NCBI GenBank assembly: GCA_902624045.1
Contig: CACNVX010000001.1
Span: forward strand, 90,529 to 154,528
From: an uncultured Pelagibacteraceae bacterium
GTDB lineage: Bacteria > Pseudomonadota > Alphaproteobacteria > Pelagibacterales > Pelagibacteraceae
Length of the DNA: 64,000 nt
Direction: 5' to 3'
The position numbers and the translations under genes were made by a program. The stretch's first letter is position 1. Each line of letters starts with the position of its first letter. Under the pieces are notes generated by a model. It ran no database searches. It worked only from the letters and a program-made list of their open reading frames with translations, and was not told where the DNA came from. Shown here piece by piece: positions 10,103-19,595 of the stretch.

Positions 10103-11920
10103 GTGTTTAGTTCAAATTCCACTAGTCAGAATACCCTTATTGTAAGTCTTAAGATTAAATTATCAAAATTGTTGCTTCAACCTACATTTTTAATTGGAAT
10201 TGTGCTTGTGATAATATTGTCTTACCTAGTTATTGCTCCAATAGTTTCAATTTTTTCAAATTCAGTATCTTTAACAATGATGGATGCAATGCTGTCCGGT
10301 GGAAAAGATGGTGAATTTACATATAAATATATTGATAGAGTTTTTACTTCTTCTATTAGCGAAAAGATTTTTTGGATACCTTTAAAGAATTCTATAACAG
10401 TCTCTTTTTTTGCAACATTAATCGCATTAACCTTAGGTTTAATTTTAGCATCTCTAGTCACTAGCACTAATATTTTAGGAAGAAAATACTTAGGATTTCT
10501 TTTAATAATTCCTTACATGTTGCCATCTCAAGCTATGGCAACTGCATGGCTAACAATGTTTAAAAATAGAAAAATTAGCGGGCCCCAGGGAATGCTTGAG
10601 TCATTTGGAATTACACCTCCAGACTGGCTAGCTTACGGTCCATTACCAATTTCAATATGTATGGCTTTAAGCTATTTTCCATTTGCATTTCTTCTTTTTT
10701 CAAGTGCACTTAGTAAAATTGATATTCAATTAGAGGAAGTTGCCTCAACTTTTGGAGCTAAAACTAAAGCAATATGGTCAAAAATTATTTTACCACTTTT
10801 GATACCTACAACCATGTCAGTTTTATTGTTAACAGTTGCAAGGACTCTGGGGACTTTTGCAACTCCATATATCCTAGGCACACCAGCGAAATATACTTTA
10901 CTTTCAACTTCATTGTATTCAAGTGTAAGGTCTAATGACTCAGGTGTTGTTGCTGTTATAGCAATTGTATTAAGTCTAATTGGTCTGATGTTACTTTTAG
11001 TTGATATTTGGGTCGTGAGAAAATGGCAGAGATTTGTCACAGTAGGAGGCAAGGGAATTAAACGACAACCATCTAAATTAGGTGTCTTTAGAATGCCAAC
11101 TACTATTTTTGCTTGGATAATTTTTTTAATAGCTGCATTGGGACCATTTATAGTTTTAGCCTTATCCACTTTGATGAGAGAACCAGGTAATTTTGCTTTT
11201 TCAAATTTTGGGTTAGCATATTGGACAGGTGTAAATGTTCCTGGAATGGATCAACCCGGTATTTTTACTAGCCCAGAAGTAATAACAGCTCTTAAAAATA
11301 GCTTTTTAATCGCTGGATCTGCAGCATTAATTTGTGGAATTTTAGGTTTATTAATTGGTTATGCAGTTGTACGTTTACCAGGAACTTTAATTTCAGGTTT
11401 TTTGAGACAAATATCTTTTCTACCATATTTAATGCCAGGTTTAGCTTTTGCTGCAGCTTATTTATCTCTCTTTGCTGTTTCTAGAGGGCCTATACCAGCA
11501 TTGTACGGATCAATGAGCCTATTAATTCTTGTGATGGTAGTTACATATCTACCTTATGCTTCAAGATCAGGTATTTCTGCTATGATGCAAGTTGGTCCTG
11601 AACCTGAGGAAGCAGGTATGGTTTTGGGTGCTGGTTTTTGGAGAAGAATAACAACAATACTGGCTCCATTACAAAAATCTGCATTAATCATTGCTATAAT
11701 TCTTCCATTTATAACTGGAATGAAAGAATTAAGTTTAGTTGTAATGCTCGTTACGCCAGGAACAGAATTATTAACAACTCAATCAATAAGATTTTTAGAT
11801 TTTGGCTACACACAACTTGCAAACGCAACTATATTAATTATTGGAGTGGTTGTAATGATTTCTGTTTTAATTTTAAATAGAGTAACAAAAACAAATCTTG
11901 CTTCAGGTCTAGGAGGATAA
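10103..11920 (+). CDS. ABC transporter permease, duplicated/fused FbpB-type
   Basis: 605 aa with two binding-protein-dependent permease modules (EEVASTFGAKTKAIWSKIILPLL and EEAGMVLGAGFWRRITTILAPL). Confidence 0.92.
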   Translation: MFSSNSTSQNTLIVSLKIKLSKLLLQPTFLIGIVLVIILSYLVIAPIVSIFSNSVSLTMMDAMLSGGKDGEFTYKYIDRVFTSSISEKIFWIPLKNSITVSFFATLIALTLGLILASLVTSTNILGRKYLGFLLIIPYMLPSQAMATAWLTMFKNRKISGPQGMLESFGITPPDWLAYGPLPISICMALSYFPFAFLLFSSALSKIDIQLEEVASTFGAKTKAIWSKIILPLLIPTTMSVLLLTVARTLGTFATPYILGTPAKYTLLSTSLYSSVRSNDSGVVAVIAIVLSLIGLMLLLVDIWVVRKWQRFVTVGGKGIKRQPSKLGVFRMPTTIFAWIIFLIAALGPFIVLALSTLMREPGNFAFSNFGLAYWTGVNVPGMDQPGIFTSPEVITALKNSFLIAGSAALICGILGLLIGYAVVRLPGTLISGFLRQISFLPYLMPGLAFAAAYLSLFAVSRGPIPALYGSMSLLILVMVVTYLPYASRSGISAMMQVGPEPEEAGMVLGAGFWRRITTILAPLQKSALIIAIILPFITGMKELSLVVMLVTPGTELLTTQSIRFLDFGYTQLANATILIIGVVVMISVLILNRVTKTNLASGLGG

Positions 11921-12988
11921 ATGTCTGAAATAAAACTAAAATCGATTATTAAAAATTTTGGTGGAAACTCAATTGCTGTAGACAATCTATCGGAAACTTT
12001 TCCAGCTGGAGAATTCGTTTGTTTACTAGGTCCTTCTGGATGTGGAAAAACAACTACTTTAAGAATGATTGCAGGTTTAGAAACACCTGATAGTGGTGAA
12101 ATATTTTATGGAGATAAAACTTTCTTTTCTTCAAAAACTGGAGAATTAATTAAAACTGAAAACAGAAACCTTGGACTAATGTTTCAAAGTTATGCCTTAT
12201 GGCCACACATGACAGTTTATAAAAATATTATTTTTGGGTTAGAAATGCAGAAAAAATCTCTAGAAGAAAAAGAAAAGAGATATTTAGAGCTAGAAAAACT
12301 TTTTCATCTCGAAAATTTTAGAGATCGATATCCATCAGAACTATCTGGAGGACAACAACAGCGTGTTGCGTTAGCAAGAATGCTCGCAATAAAACCAAGT
12401 TTATTATTACTCGATGAACCTTTGTCAAATCTTGATTCAAATTTACGTCTTGAAATGAGATCAGAACTTAAAAGGCTTCATCACAACTTAGGATGTACTA
12501 TAATTTTTGTTACTCACGACCAAATGGAGGCTATGACCTTAGCAACATCAATTGCAGTAATGAATGACGGTAAAATAGAACAAATTGATAAACCAATGGA
12601 GATTTATAATAATCCAAAATCTTTATTTGTTGCAAAATTTGTTGGAAGCCCACAAATGAATATTGTTAATTCAAAGAAAGATGAAAAATTAGCTACTTGT
12701 CTTTCAAAAAAAATTAATATTGAAAAAGAAAAGGTAAAAAATTTTGGTATAAGACCTGAAACAATGAAAATGGTCAAACAGGATGATGGTGATATCAATG
12801 GAACTATTGAAACTATCCAACCAACTGGTGCAGATTGGATAGTTGGTGTAAATGTTTATGGCAAATCTTTGTTTTTAATTAGTTCAGACCCACCTATAGG
12901 CAAAGAGAACGATACAGTAGGAATTTTTTTTAAACCTGAAGACTGTCATTCTTTCGATAATAATGATTTAAGAATTATAAAAAATTAA
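11921..12988 (+). CDS. ABC transporter ATP-binding protein, FbpC/PotA-type
   Basis: Walker [40 protein letters not shown]-like C-terminus. Confidence 0.95.
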   Translation: MSEIKLKSIIKNFGGNSIAVDNLSETFPAGEFVCLLGPSGCGKTTTLRMIAGLETPDSGEIFYGDKTFFSSKTGELIKTENRNLGLMFQSYALWPHMTVYKNIIFGLEMQKKSLEEKEKRYLELEKLFHLENFRDRYPSELSGGQQQRVALARMLAIKPSLLLLDEPLSNLDSNLRLEMRSELKRLHHNLGCTIIFVTHDQMEAMTLATSIAVMNDGKIEQIDKPMEIYNNPKSLFVAKFVGSPQMNIVNSKKDEKLATCLSKKINIEKEKVKNFGIRPETMKMVKQDDGDINGTIETIQPTGADWIVGVNVYGKSLFLISSDPPIGKENDTVGIFFKPEDCHSFDNNDLRIIKN

Positions 12989-13464
12989 ATCAAATTTATA
13001 ACTGTTTTAATTACCTCTTTTACTGTTAATTTTTGAATAGAATTTCGGTTTTTAGATTTAAATTTTTTTTCTTTAATAAGTAAAGTTTTACCTTTTTTAA
13101 ATCCAATATAAACAAGACCAACAGGTTTTTCTTTTGATCCACCGCCTGGTCCAGCTATTCCAGTTATTGATAAATTGATTTTACTCTTTGAAATTTTAGA
13201 TAAATTTTGAACCATTGCTTTGCAACACTCATGACTTACAGCACCATATTTATTAATAATATTTTTATTAATCTTTAATATCTTTGTTTTTGCTTCATTA
13301 GAGTAAGTTGTAAGACCCATTTTAAAGTACTTGGATGAGTTAGCTAATTTAGTAAAATTATGGGCTAACAATCCTCCCGTACAAGATTCCGCAACAGATA
13401 TTGTTAATTTTTTCTTAATTAATTTTTTATGAAGTAATTCAATACTCATTAAAATTTTAAACAA
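12985..13464 (-). CDS. pncC: CinA C-terminal domain protein / nicotinamide-nucleotide amidase
   Basis: SVAESCTGGLLAHNFT, GIAGPGGGSKEKPVGLVYIG. Confidence 0.92.
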   Translation of the reverse strand: MFKILMSIELLHKKLIKKKLTISVAESCTGGLLAHNFTKLANSSKYFKMGLTTYSNEAKTKILKINKNIINKYGAVSHECCKAMVQNLSKISKSKINLSITGIAGPGGGSKEKPVGLVYIGFKKGKTLLIKEKKFKSKNRNSIQKLTVKEVIKTVINLI

Positions 13465-13955
13465 AGTAAATATATTAGTATCATAGAATATAATCCTGCA
13501 ATTATATCGTCCATAATTATTCCAAAATAGTTCTTGTAGTTTTTATCAAAATAATTAACTGGAAACGGTTTTAAGATGTCAAAAAATCTAAAAAATATAA
13601 AAGACAAAATGTAATAAACCTCAATAGAAACACTTACATGATTAGCTTGGTTTAAATACAGCAATAATATTAAAGGCATTGATTGACCTAAAACCTCGTC
13701 GATTACAATTTGTCGTGGATCCTTATTTTTAAATTCAGACTCTGAATCTTTTACTGCATAAAAAGAGTAGAAAAATAAAATAATAAAAAAAATTATTGAA
13801 AATTTTAGATCAGTATATCCAACTATTTCATAAGCAATGTAAATAAAAATAGTAGTTACAGCTGAAGTAACTGTACCAGGTATTTTAGTTAAATATCCAT
13901 AACCGAAGAATGTAGACACTAAGACATTTATTTTCTTCATTTTGATATTGAGCAA
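13449..13955 (-). CDS. pgpA: phosphatidylglycerophosphatase A
   Basis: GYGYLTKIPGTVTSA, IVIDEVLGQ, RFFDILKPFPV...IIMDDIIAG. Confidence 0.93.
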   Translation of the reverse strand: MLNIKMKKINVLVSTFFGYGYLTKIPGTVTSAVTTIFIYIAYEIVGYTDLKFSIIFFIILFFYSFYAVKDSESEFKNKDPRQIVIDEVLGQSMPLILLLYLNQANHVSVSIEVYYILSFIFFRFFDILKPFPVNYFDKNYKNYFGIIMDDIIAGLYSMILIYLLCLKF

Positions 13956-15037
13956 ATAACTTCACAAGCTATTGCTTTTTCCTTTCCAATTAATCCGAGT
14001 TTCTCTACTGTTTTACCTTTTAAGTTAATTAATTCTTTATCTATATTTAACAAACTTGATAAAGATCTTATTATTTTATCTCTATACTTTGAAACTTTTG
14101 GTTGTTCACATATTAAATTAATATCTAAATTATTTATGTACAATTGATTATTATCTAATATCTCAACTATTGGTTTAAGCATATTGGGTGATCTAATATT
14201 TTTATACTTTTTTTGATTATCAGGGAAATAGGTACCGATATCTTTTTTTCTAATGGCTCCTAGTATTGAGTCTATTATCGAATGAATAATCACATCACCG
14301 TCTGAATGTCCTTTAAGTCCTGAGTGAAAAGGTATTTTTATTCCACCTAAATAAAGTTTTTTATTTTTAACTAATCTATGAATATCGAATCCTATACCAA
14401 AAAATATTTTATCATCTTTAATATCCTCTTTATATGTAATTTTATTATTTAAATGTTCTCCTTTTATAAATTTTATTTTTAAATTATTTTCTATAAACAT
14501 TGATGCTTCATCAGTAACATTGCTTTTTTGCTTAATTGATAATTCAAATAAATCCTTGAATTTAAAAGCCTGAGGTGTTTGTGTTAAAAATGAATTATTA
14601 CGGTTTAAATTAAATAGTTGATTTTTTATTTTATATTTTATTGAATCTTTAGAATTTATCACAGGAATAACTGCCTTATTTTTTTTAAGTGATATAATTA
14701 AATTATTTAAAAGCTTAATGCTAAAATTAGGTCTTGCTGCATCATGTATTAATACATTGATTGGTTTTAATTTTTTAATATATTTTAACGCTATTAATGA
14801 TGAATCAGATCTTTCTTTTCCACCTTTTATTATAGAAACTTTTTTATGAAACTTTTCTTTAATTAATTTTTGGTTATTTACTACTAATATAATTTTCTTG
14901 AAAAGTTTTGATTTAATAGCTTTTTCTATAGAATGTTTAAAAACAGCCTTGTTTTTATAAATATTAAATTGTTTTGGTTTATTTGAATTAAATCTTTTGC
15001 TTTGTCCTGATGCTAGTATTATAAAATAATTATTCAT
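13937..15037 (-). CDS. ispDF: bifunctional IspD/IspF
   Basis: N-terminal nucleotidyltransferase (LASGQSKRF, HDAARP) fused to IspF (GIGFDIHRL, GHSDGDVIIHSIIDSILGA). Confidence 0.95.
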   Translation of the reverse strand: MNNYFIILASGQSKRFNSNKPKQFNIYKNKAVFKHSIEKAIKSKLFKKIILVVNNQKLIKEKFHKKVSIIKGGKERSDSSLIALKYIKKLKPINVLIHDAARPNFSIKLLNNLIISLKKNKAVIPVINSKDSIKYKIKNQLFNLNRNNSFLTQTPQAFKFKDLFELSIKQKSNVTDEASMFIENNLKIKFIKGEHLNNKITYKEDIKDDKIFFGIGFDIHRLVKNKKLYLGGIKIPFHSGLKGHSDGDVIIHSIIDSILGAIRKKDIGTYFPDNQKKYKNIRSPNMLKPIVEILDNNQLYINNLDINLICEQPKVSKYRDKIIRSLSSLLNIDKELINLKGKTVEKLGLIGKEKAIACEVICSISK

Positions 15038-15042
15038 TTTAA

Positions 15043-16848
15043 TTGGTAATTTATATTCAAATGATCGATTTTATTAAAAAAAATATATATTTAATAATAT
15101 TATTTATTATCACATTATCGATAGGTTTTTTAACGTTTTTAACTTTTTTAGACAAAGGTTTGATAAAACTATCAGATCAAAATTTACAAATTTTGTTAGT
15201 TCTTAATATTTGCCTCTTATTTGCTCTCTTTATTTTCATTTTTTTTGAAATTAAGCGAGCAATAAAGAACGATATTGATAAAGATGGTCTAAAATCAAAC
15301 AAAAAATATATAACCTATTTTGGTTTATTCACTCTAATACCCTCAGTTTTAATCTCGATATTTTCTTTATTTTTATTTTCATTCGCGCTTGAAAAATATT
15401 TTGATAAAAAAGTTACTACAGTAGTCAATAATTCTTATGAACTTGCAAGAAATTATGTTGAAGAGATAAAAAATAAAATTCAATCTGATATTGTTTTGAT
15501 AGCATTTGATACGAATAAAAGTAAAAAGTTTTTAAATGATAATGAAAAAGAATATAAAAGATTTTTAGATACCCAAAAAATAATTAGAAATGTTGACGAA
15601 ATCCACGTTATAGATATTAATAAAAAACTGTTGTTCACAACATTAAAAGATGATCAGCCATATATACCACCTGTGGATAGAGCTTTAAACCTTGTTCTTG
15701 ACGATGATAGACCTTTAAAAATAATAAATGCACCTGAAAATATTTCAGCTGCGATAATGAGATTACAAAATTTTAATGATAGATTTTTGTATGTTGTTAA
15801 ATATTTAGATAAGGATATATCAAAATATTTAACCGAATCTCAAGAGGCAATTAATTTTTATTATACTGTTCAAGAAAAAAGCACTGGAATTAAAATATCA
15901 TTTGCAATTATTTATATAATAGTAGTTAGTGTACTTTTATTCGTATCAATATCTATAGCTATTAGATTCTCATCAAGGTTTTTTAGATCTATTAATAATT
16001 TAATTTTTGCATCCACATCGATAGGACAAGGAAATTTTGATGCAAAAGTTCCTGAGGTTAAGACCGATAAAGATTTGGAAGCTCTAAACAAAAATTTTAA
16101 TTTAATGATTGATAGATTAAAAAGCCAACAAGAAAAATTAATAATTAATGAGAGGCATGAGGCTTGGGGAAACTTAGCAAGAAAGCTTGCTCATGAAATT
16201 AAAAATCCACTTACACCAATTCAATTAACAATTGATAGATTGAAAAATAAATATGCAAAACAACTAAATGTAAATAATTCTGAAAATTTTAAAGAGAATC
16301 TTAAAATTATAAATAATCAAATTAAAGTTATTGAGAAGTTAGTCAACGAATTTTCAGATTTTGCAAGAATGCCAAAACCAATATTTAGAAAAAATAATTT
16401 GGTAAACATAATTAATGAAAATATAAATTTGTTAAAAGAATTAGATAATTCTATAAAAATATATTTTAAAAAAAGCTCTGATGAAATTTTATTAGAAAGT
16501 GATAAAGAACAAATAAGTAGGGTTTTTTTAAATTTGATTAAAAATTCTATAGAAAGTATTAATCAAAGAAGTCAAAATAACAGTAGTTTCAACAAAAAAA
16601 TTGGTATTGAACTTACCCAATATGATAACCACATAACCTCTATTATAACAGACAATGGTGTTGGATTTGGTAATTTAAAATCAAATATTAAAGAAATTTT
16701 AAATCCTTATTTTACAACAAAAAAAAATGGAACAGGATTGGGTTTATCAATTGTAAATAAAATTGTTAATGATCACAATGGAAATATTGAATTTATTCCA
16801 TCTAAAGATGGAGCAAAAATAAAAATTAATTTTTATATAATAAAATGA
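15043..16848 (+). CDS. ntrY: NtrY-like sensor histidine kinase (start may be the ATG at 15061)
   Basis: Four N-terminal TMs, HAMP, H-box AHEIKNPLTPIQLTIDRLK, N-box and G-boxes; followed by ntrX. Confidence 0.9.
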   Translation: MVIYIQMIDFIKKNIYLIILFIITLSIGFLTFLTFLDKGLIKLSDQNLQILLVLNICLLFALFIFIFFEIKRAIKNDIDKDGLKSNKKYITYFGLFTLIPSVLISIFSLFLFSFALEKYFDKKVTTVVNNSYELARNYVEEIKNKIQSDIVLIAFDTNKSKKFLNDNEKEYKRFLDTQKIIRNVDEIHVIDINKKLLFTTLKDDQPYIPPVDRALNLVLDDDRPLKIINAPENISAAIMRLQNFNDRFLYVVKYLDKDISKYLTESQEAINFYYTVQEKSTGIKISFAIIYIIVVSVLLFVSISIAIRFSSRFFRSINNLIFASTSIGQGNFDAKVPEVKTDKDLEALNKNFNLMIDRLKSQQEKLIINERHEAWGNLARKLAHEIKNPLTPIQLTIDRLKNKYAKQLNVNNSENFKENLKIINNQIKVIEKLVNEFSDFARMPKPIFRKNNLVNIINENINLLKELDNSIKIYFKKSSDEILLESDKEQISRVFLNLIKNSIESINQRSQNNSSFNKKIGIELTQYDNHITSIITDNGVGFGNLKSNIKEILNPYFTTKKNGTGLGLSIVNKIVNDHNGNIEFIPSKDGAKIKINFYIIK

Positions 16849-18200
16849 GTGCAGAAATTTTAATCGTTGATGATAATGCTGATATAAGAAATATAATAAA
16901 AGAACTCATTATAGATGCTGGTTACAAAACACGTGTTGCTGCTAATTATAAACAAGCTTTATCTGAGATAGACAAAAAATTACCCGATGTAGCTATTTTT
17001 GATGTTAAATTAGACAAAGGAGATAACGATGGTATTGAACTTCTTTCACACATAAAAACTAAAAATATCGATATTCCTGTAATAATAATATCAGGTCATG
17101 CTAATATAGAAATGGCTGTAAAATCTTTACAACACGGTGCATTTGAATTTATAGAAAAACCATTTGATCAAGAAAGATTACTCAACTTTGTTAAAAGAGC
17201 AGTTGAGAATTTTAACTTAAAAAAACAAAATAAAGAATATGAAAGTAAATTGTTTTCTTCTTACGAATTAATCGGTAGCAGCAAAAATATTGTAAATATC
17301 ATTGATCAAATTAACAAAATTTCAATTACCGAAAGCAGAGTGTTTATAAGTGGTCCTTCTGGATCAGGAAAAGAACTAGTTGCTAGAAAAATACATAAAT
17401 CTTCTAATAGAAATAAAAAACCTTTTGTAGTACTAAATGGAGCTCTATTAGATTTTAATAAATATGAATTAGAATTATTTGGAGAAGAAAAAGAAAATGG
17501 TTCTATTTCATACGGTGCTCTTGAAAAAGCAAATAATGGAACTCTTTTGATTGATCAAATTTCAGAAATTCCGTTGGATATTCAATCTAAAATTTTAAGA
17601 GTTTTAACTGATCAAAAATTTAAAAGAGTTAATGGAAGTAATGATATTATTGTAGATGTTAGATTAATTTGTTCATCTAGCAAAGATTTAAAAAAAGAAA
17701 TAGAAATTGGTAACTTTAGAGAAGATCTATTTCATAGAATAAATGTTTTTGAAATTAATATTGAGCCATTAAATCAAAGAATTTCAGATATTCCTCTTTT
17801 AATAAAATATTTTTCAAAAAAAATTTCAGAAAATTATAATATAAAAGAATTAGAAATAGATGAAAACAATAGCTATATTTTAAATCATAATTGGCATGGA
17901 AATGTAAGGGAATTAAGAAATCTAATTGAAAGAATAGCAATATTACAACCTGATACTAAAGATAAAATTTCAAACATTATTAAGGAATCCCTAAAAAACC
18001 TTAATTTCGATGATCAAATTGCTGAAAATAGCCTATCTGTGCCATTAAAAGAGGCTAGAGAAAAATTTGAAAAAGAGTATTTAACTATTCAATTGAAAAA
18101 ATTTAATGGAAATATTTCTAAAACAGCAAACTTTGTTGGCATGGAAAGAAGTGCTTTGCATAGAAAATTAAAAGGCCTAGGTATAAAAGAATTTAATTAA
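16845..18200 (+). CDS. ntrX: NtrX-like response regulator (REC-AAA-HTH)
   Basis: Receiver VDDNADIRN..FDVKLD; Walker A GPSGSGKELVARKIH; Fis-type HTH C-terminus. Confidence 0.92.
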   Translation: MSAEILIVDDNADIRNIIKELIIDAGYKTRVAANYKQALSEIDKKLPDVAIFDVKLDKGDNDGIELLSHIKTKNIDIPVIIISGHANIEMAVKSLQHGAFEFIEKPFDQERLLNFVKRAVENFNLKKQNKEYESKLFSSYELIGSSKNIVNIIDQINKISITESRVFISGPSGSGKELVARKIHKSSNRNKKPFVVLNGALLDFNKYELELFGEEKENGSISYGALEKANNGTLLIDQISEIPLDIQSKILRVLTDQKFKRVNGSNDIIVDVRLICSSSKDLKKEIEIGNFREDLFHRINVFEINIEPLNQRISDIPLLIKYFSKKISENYNIKELEIDENNSYILNHNWHGNVRELRNLIERIAILQPDTKDKISNIIKESLKNLNFDDQIAENSLSVPLKEAREKFEKEYLTIQLKKFNGNISKTANFVGMERSALHRKLKGLGIKEFN

Positions 18201-19592
18201 ATGAATATAATCATATGTGGCGCTGGTAGAGTGGGTTTTACTATAGCTAAACAATTAAGCGAACAGGGGCACTCAATTACTGTTATAGACCCATCTAGTG
18301 AGGATATTCAAAAAATTGATGATGCATTAGATGTAAAAGCAATTGTTGGTAAAGGTACGTATCCTTCTATTCTTGAAAAAGCAAATGCTGCTGAAACAGA
18401 TATGATTATTGCAGTAACTCGAAACGATGAAATTAATATGGTTATCTGTCAGATAGCTTTTTCAATTTTTAATATTCAAAAAAAAATAGCCAGAATAAGA
18501 TCTCAAGATTATTTGAACCCAAAATTTACTAGGGTTTATAATAAAGAAAATCTACCAATAGATGTTATTATTTCTCCCGAAATTGAAATTGCTAAATCTA
18601 TTCAAAGAAAGCTTGAAGCACCTGGAGCATTAGATAATGTTCCTTTTGCTGAAAACAAAATAAGGTTATTAGAAATTTTAATCAATGAAAATTGTAATTT
18701 AATAAATATTAAACTTAACAATTTAACAAAAAAATATCCTAATTTAGATGCAAATGTAATTGGCATTATAAGAGATGAAAAATTTTTTATACCAAAGAAA
18801 AATGATGATATTAAAAAAGATGACAAAATTTATGTTATTATTAACTCTTCTCAAATGTTAGAAACTTTAGAAGCATTTGGTCATAATGAAAAAGTTTCTA
18901 ATAAAATTTTGATAGTGGGGGGTGGTAATATTGGCTTTAATTTAGCCAAAAATCTTGAAGAAAGACAAGATGCTGTTCGTGTAAAAATTATTGAAAAAAA
19001 TAAAGAAAGAGCAGAATTTCTTGCAAATGAATTAAACAATTCAATAGTTATTAATGGAGATGCACTCGATGAAGAAGTTTTAGTTGAAGCAAATTTAGAG
19101 GAAGCTGAAACTGTTCTTGCTTTAACAAATGACGATGAAGATAATTTAATGGTAAGTGTATTAGTAGAAAAGTTTGCAAAAGATGAAAAAGATATAAGTG
19201 ATAAAAGAACTATGGCACTGATTAATAAACCTAATTATTCATTGTTGCAAAACTCTCTAAAAATTGATGATTTAATTGATCCTAGAATGAATACAGTTTC
19301 AAGTATTTTAAAACATGTTCATAAAGGCACTATTGAGACAGCATACACAATTATGAACGGTGAATATGAAGTCATAGAAGCTGAAATCATTGAAACATCT
19401 GAATTGATAAATAGAGAATTAAAAAATTCTGACTTGCCAGAGGAAATAAGAATTGGAGCAGTACTAAGAGAAAAAAAAATAATAATACCAAGATCAAATT
19501 TTGTATTCCAGAAAGACGATAAAGTCGTTTTTCTTGCAAAAAAGGACACTATTTCAATAGTTGAAAATATATTTAGAATTAGTTCTATCTAA
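18201..19592 (+). CDS. trkA: Trk potassium uptake protein TrkA
   Basis: Two Rossmann modules (IICGAGRVGFTIAKQL; ILIVGGGNIGFNLAKNL) and TrkA_C domains. Confidence 0.95.
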   Translation: MNIIICGAGRVGFTIAKQLSEQGHSITVIDPSSEDIQKIDDALDVKAIVGKGTYPSILEKANAAETDMIIAVTRNDEINMVICQIAFSIFNIQKKIARIRSQDYLNPKFTRVYNKENLPIDVIISPEIEIAKSIQRKLEAPGALDNVPFAENKIRLLEILINENCNLINIKLNNLTKKYPNLDANVIGIIRDEKFFIPKKNDDIKKDDKIYVIINSSQMLETLEAFGHNEKVSNKILIVGGGNIGFNLAKNLEERQDAVRVKIIEKNKERAEFLANELNNSIVINGDALDEEVLVEANLEEAETVLALTNDDEDNLMVSVLVEKFAKDEKDISDKRTMALINKPNYSLLQNSLKIDDLIDPRMNTVSSILKHVHKGTIETAYTIMNGEYEVIEAEIIETSELINRELKNSDLPEEIRIGAVLREKKIIIPRSNFVFQKDDKVVFLAKKDTISIVENIFRISSI

Positions 19593-19595
19593 TAA

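Noticed and set aside
10222-11880. Alternative-frame ORFs within the ABC permease (81 aa, 147 aa, 80 aa)
   Set aside because: Lie inside a full-length conserved permease; sequences look like frame-shadow translations.
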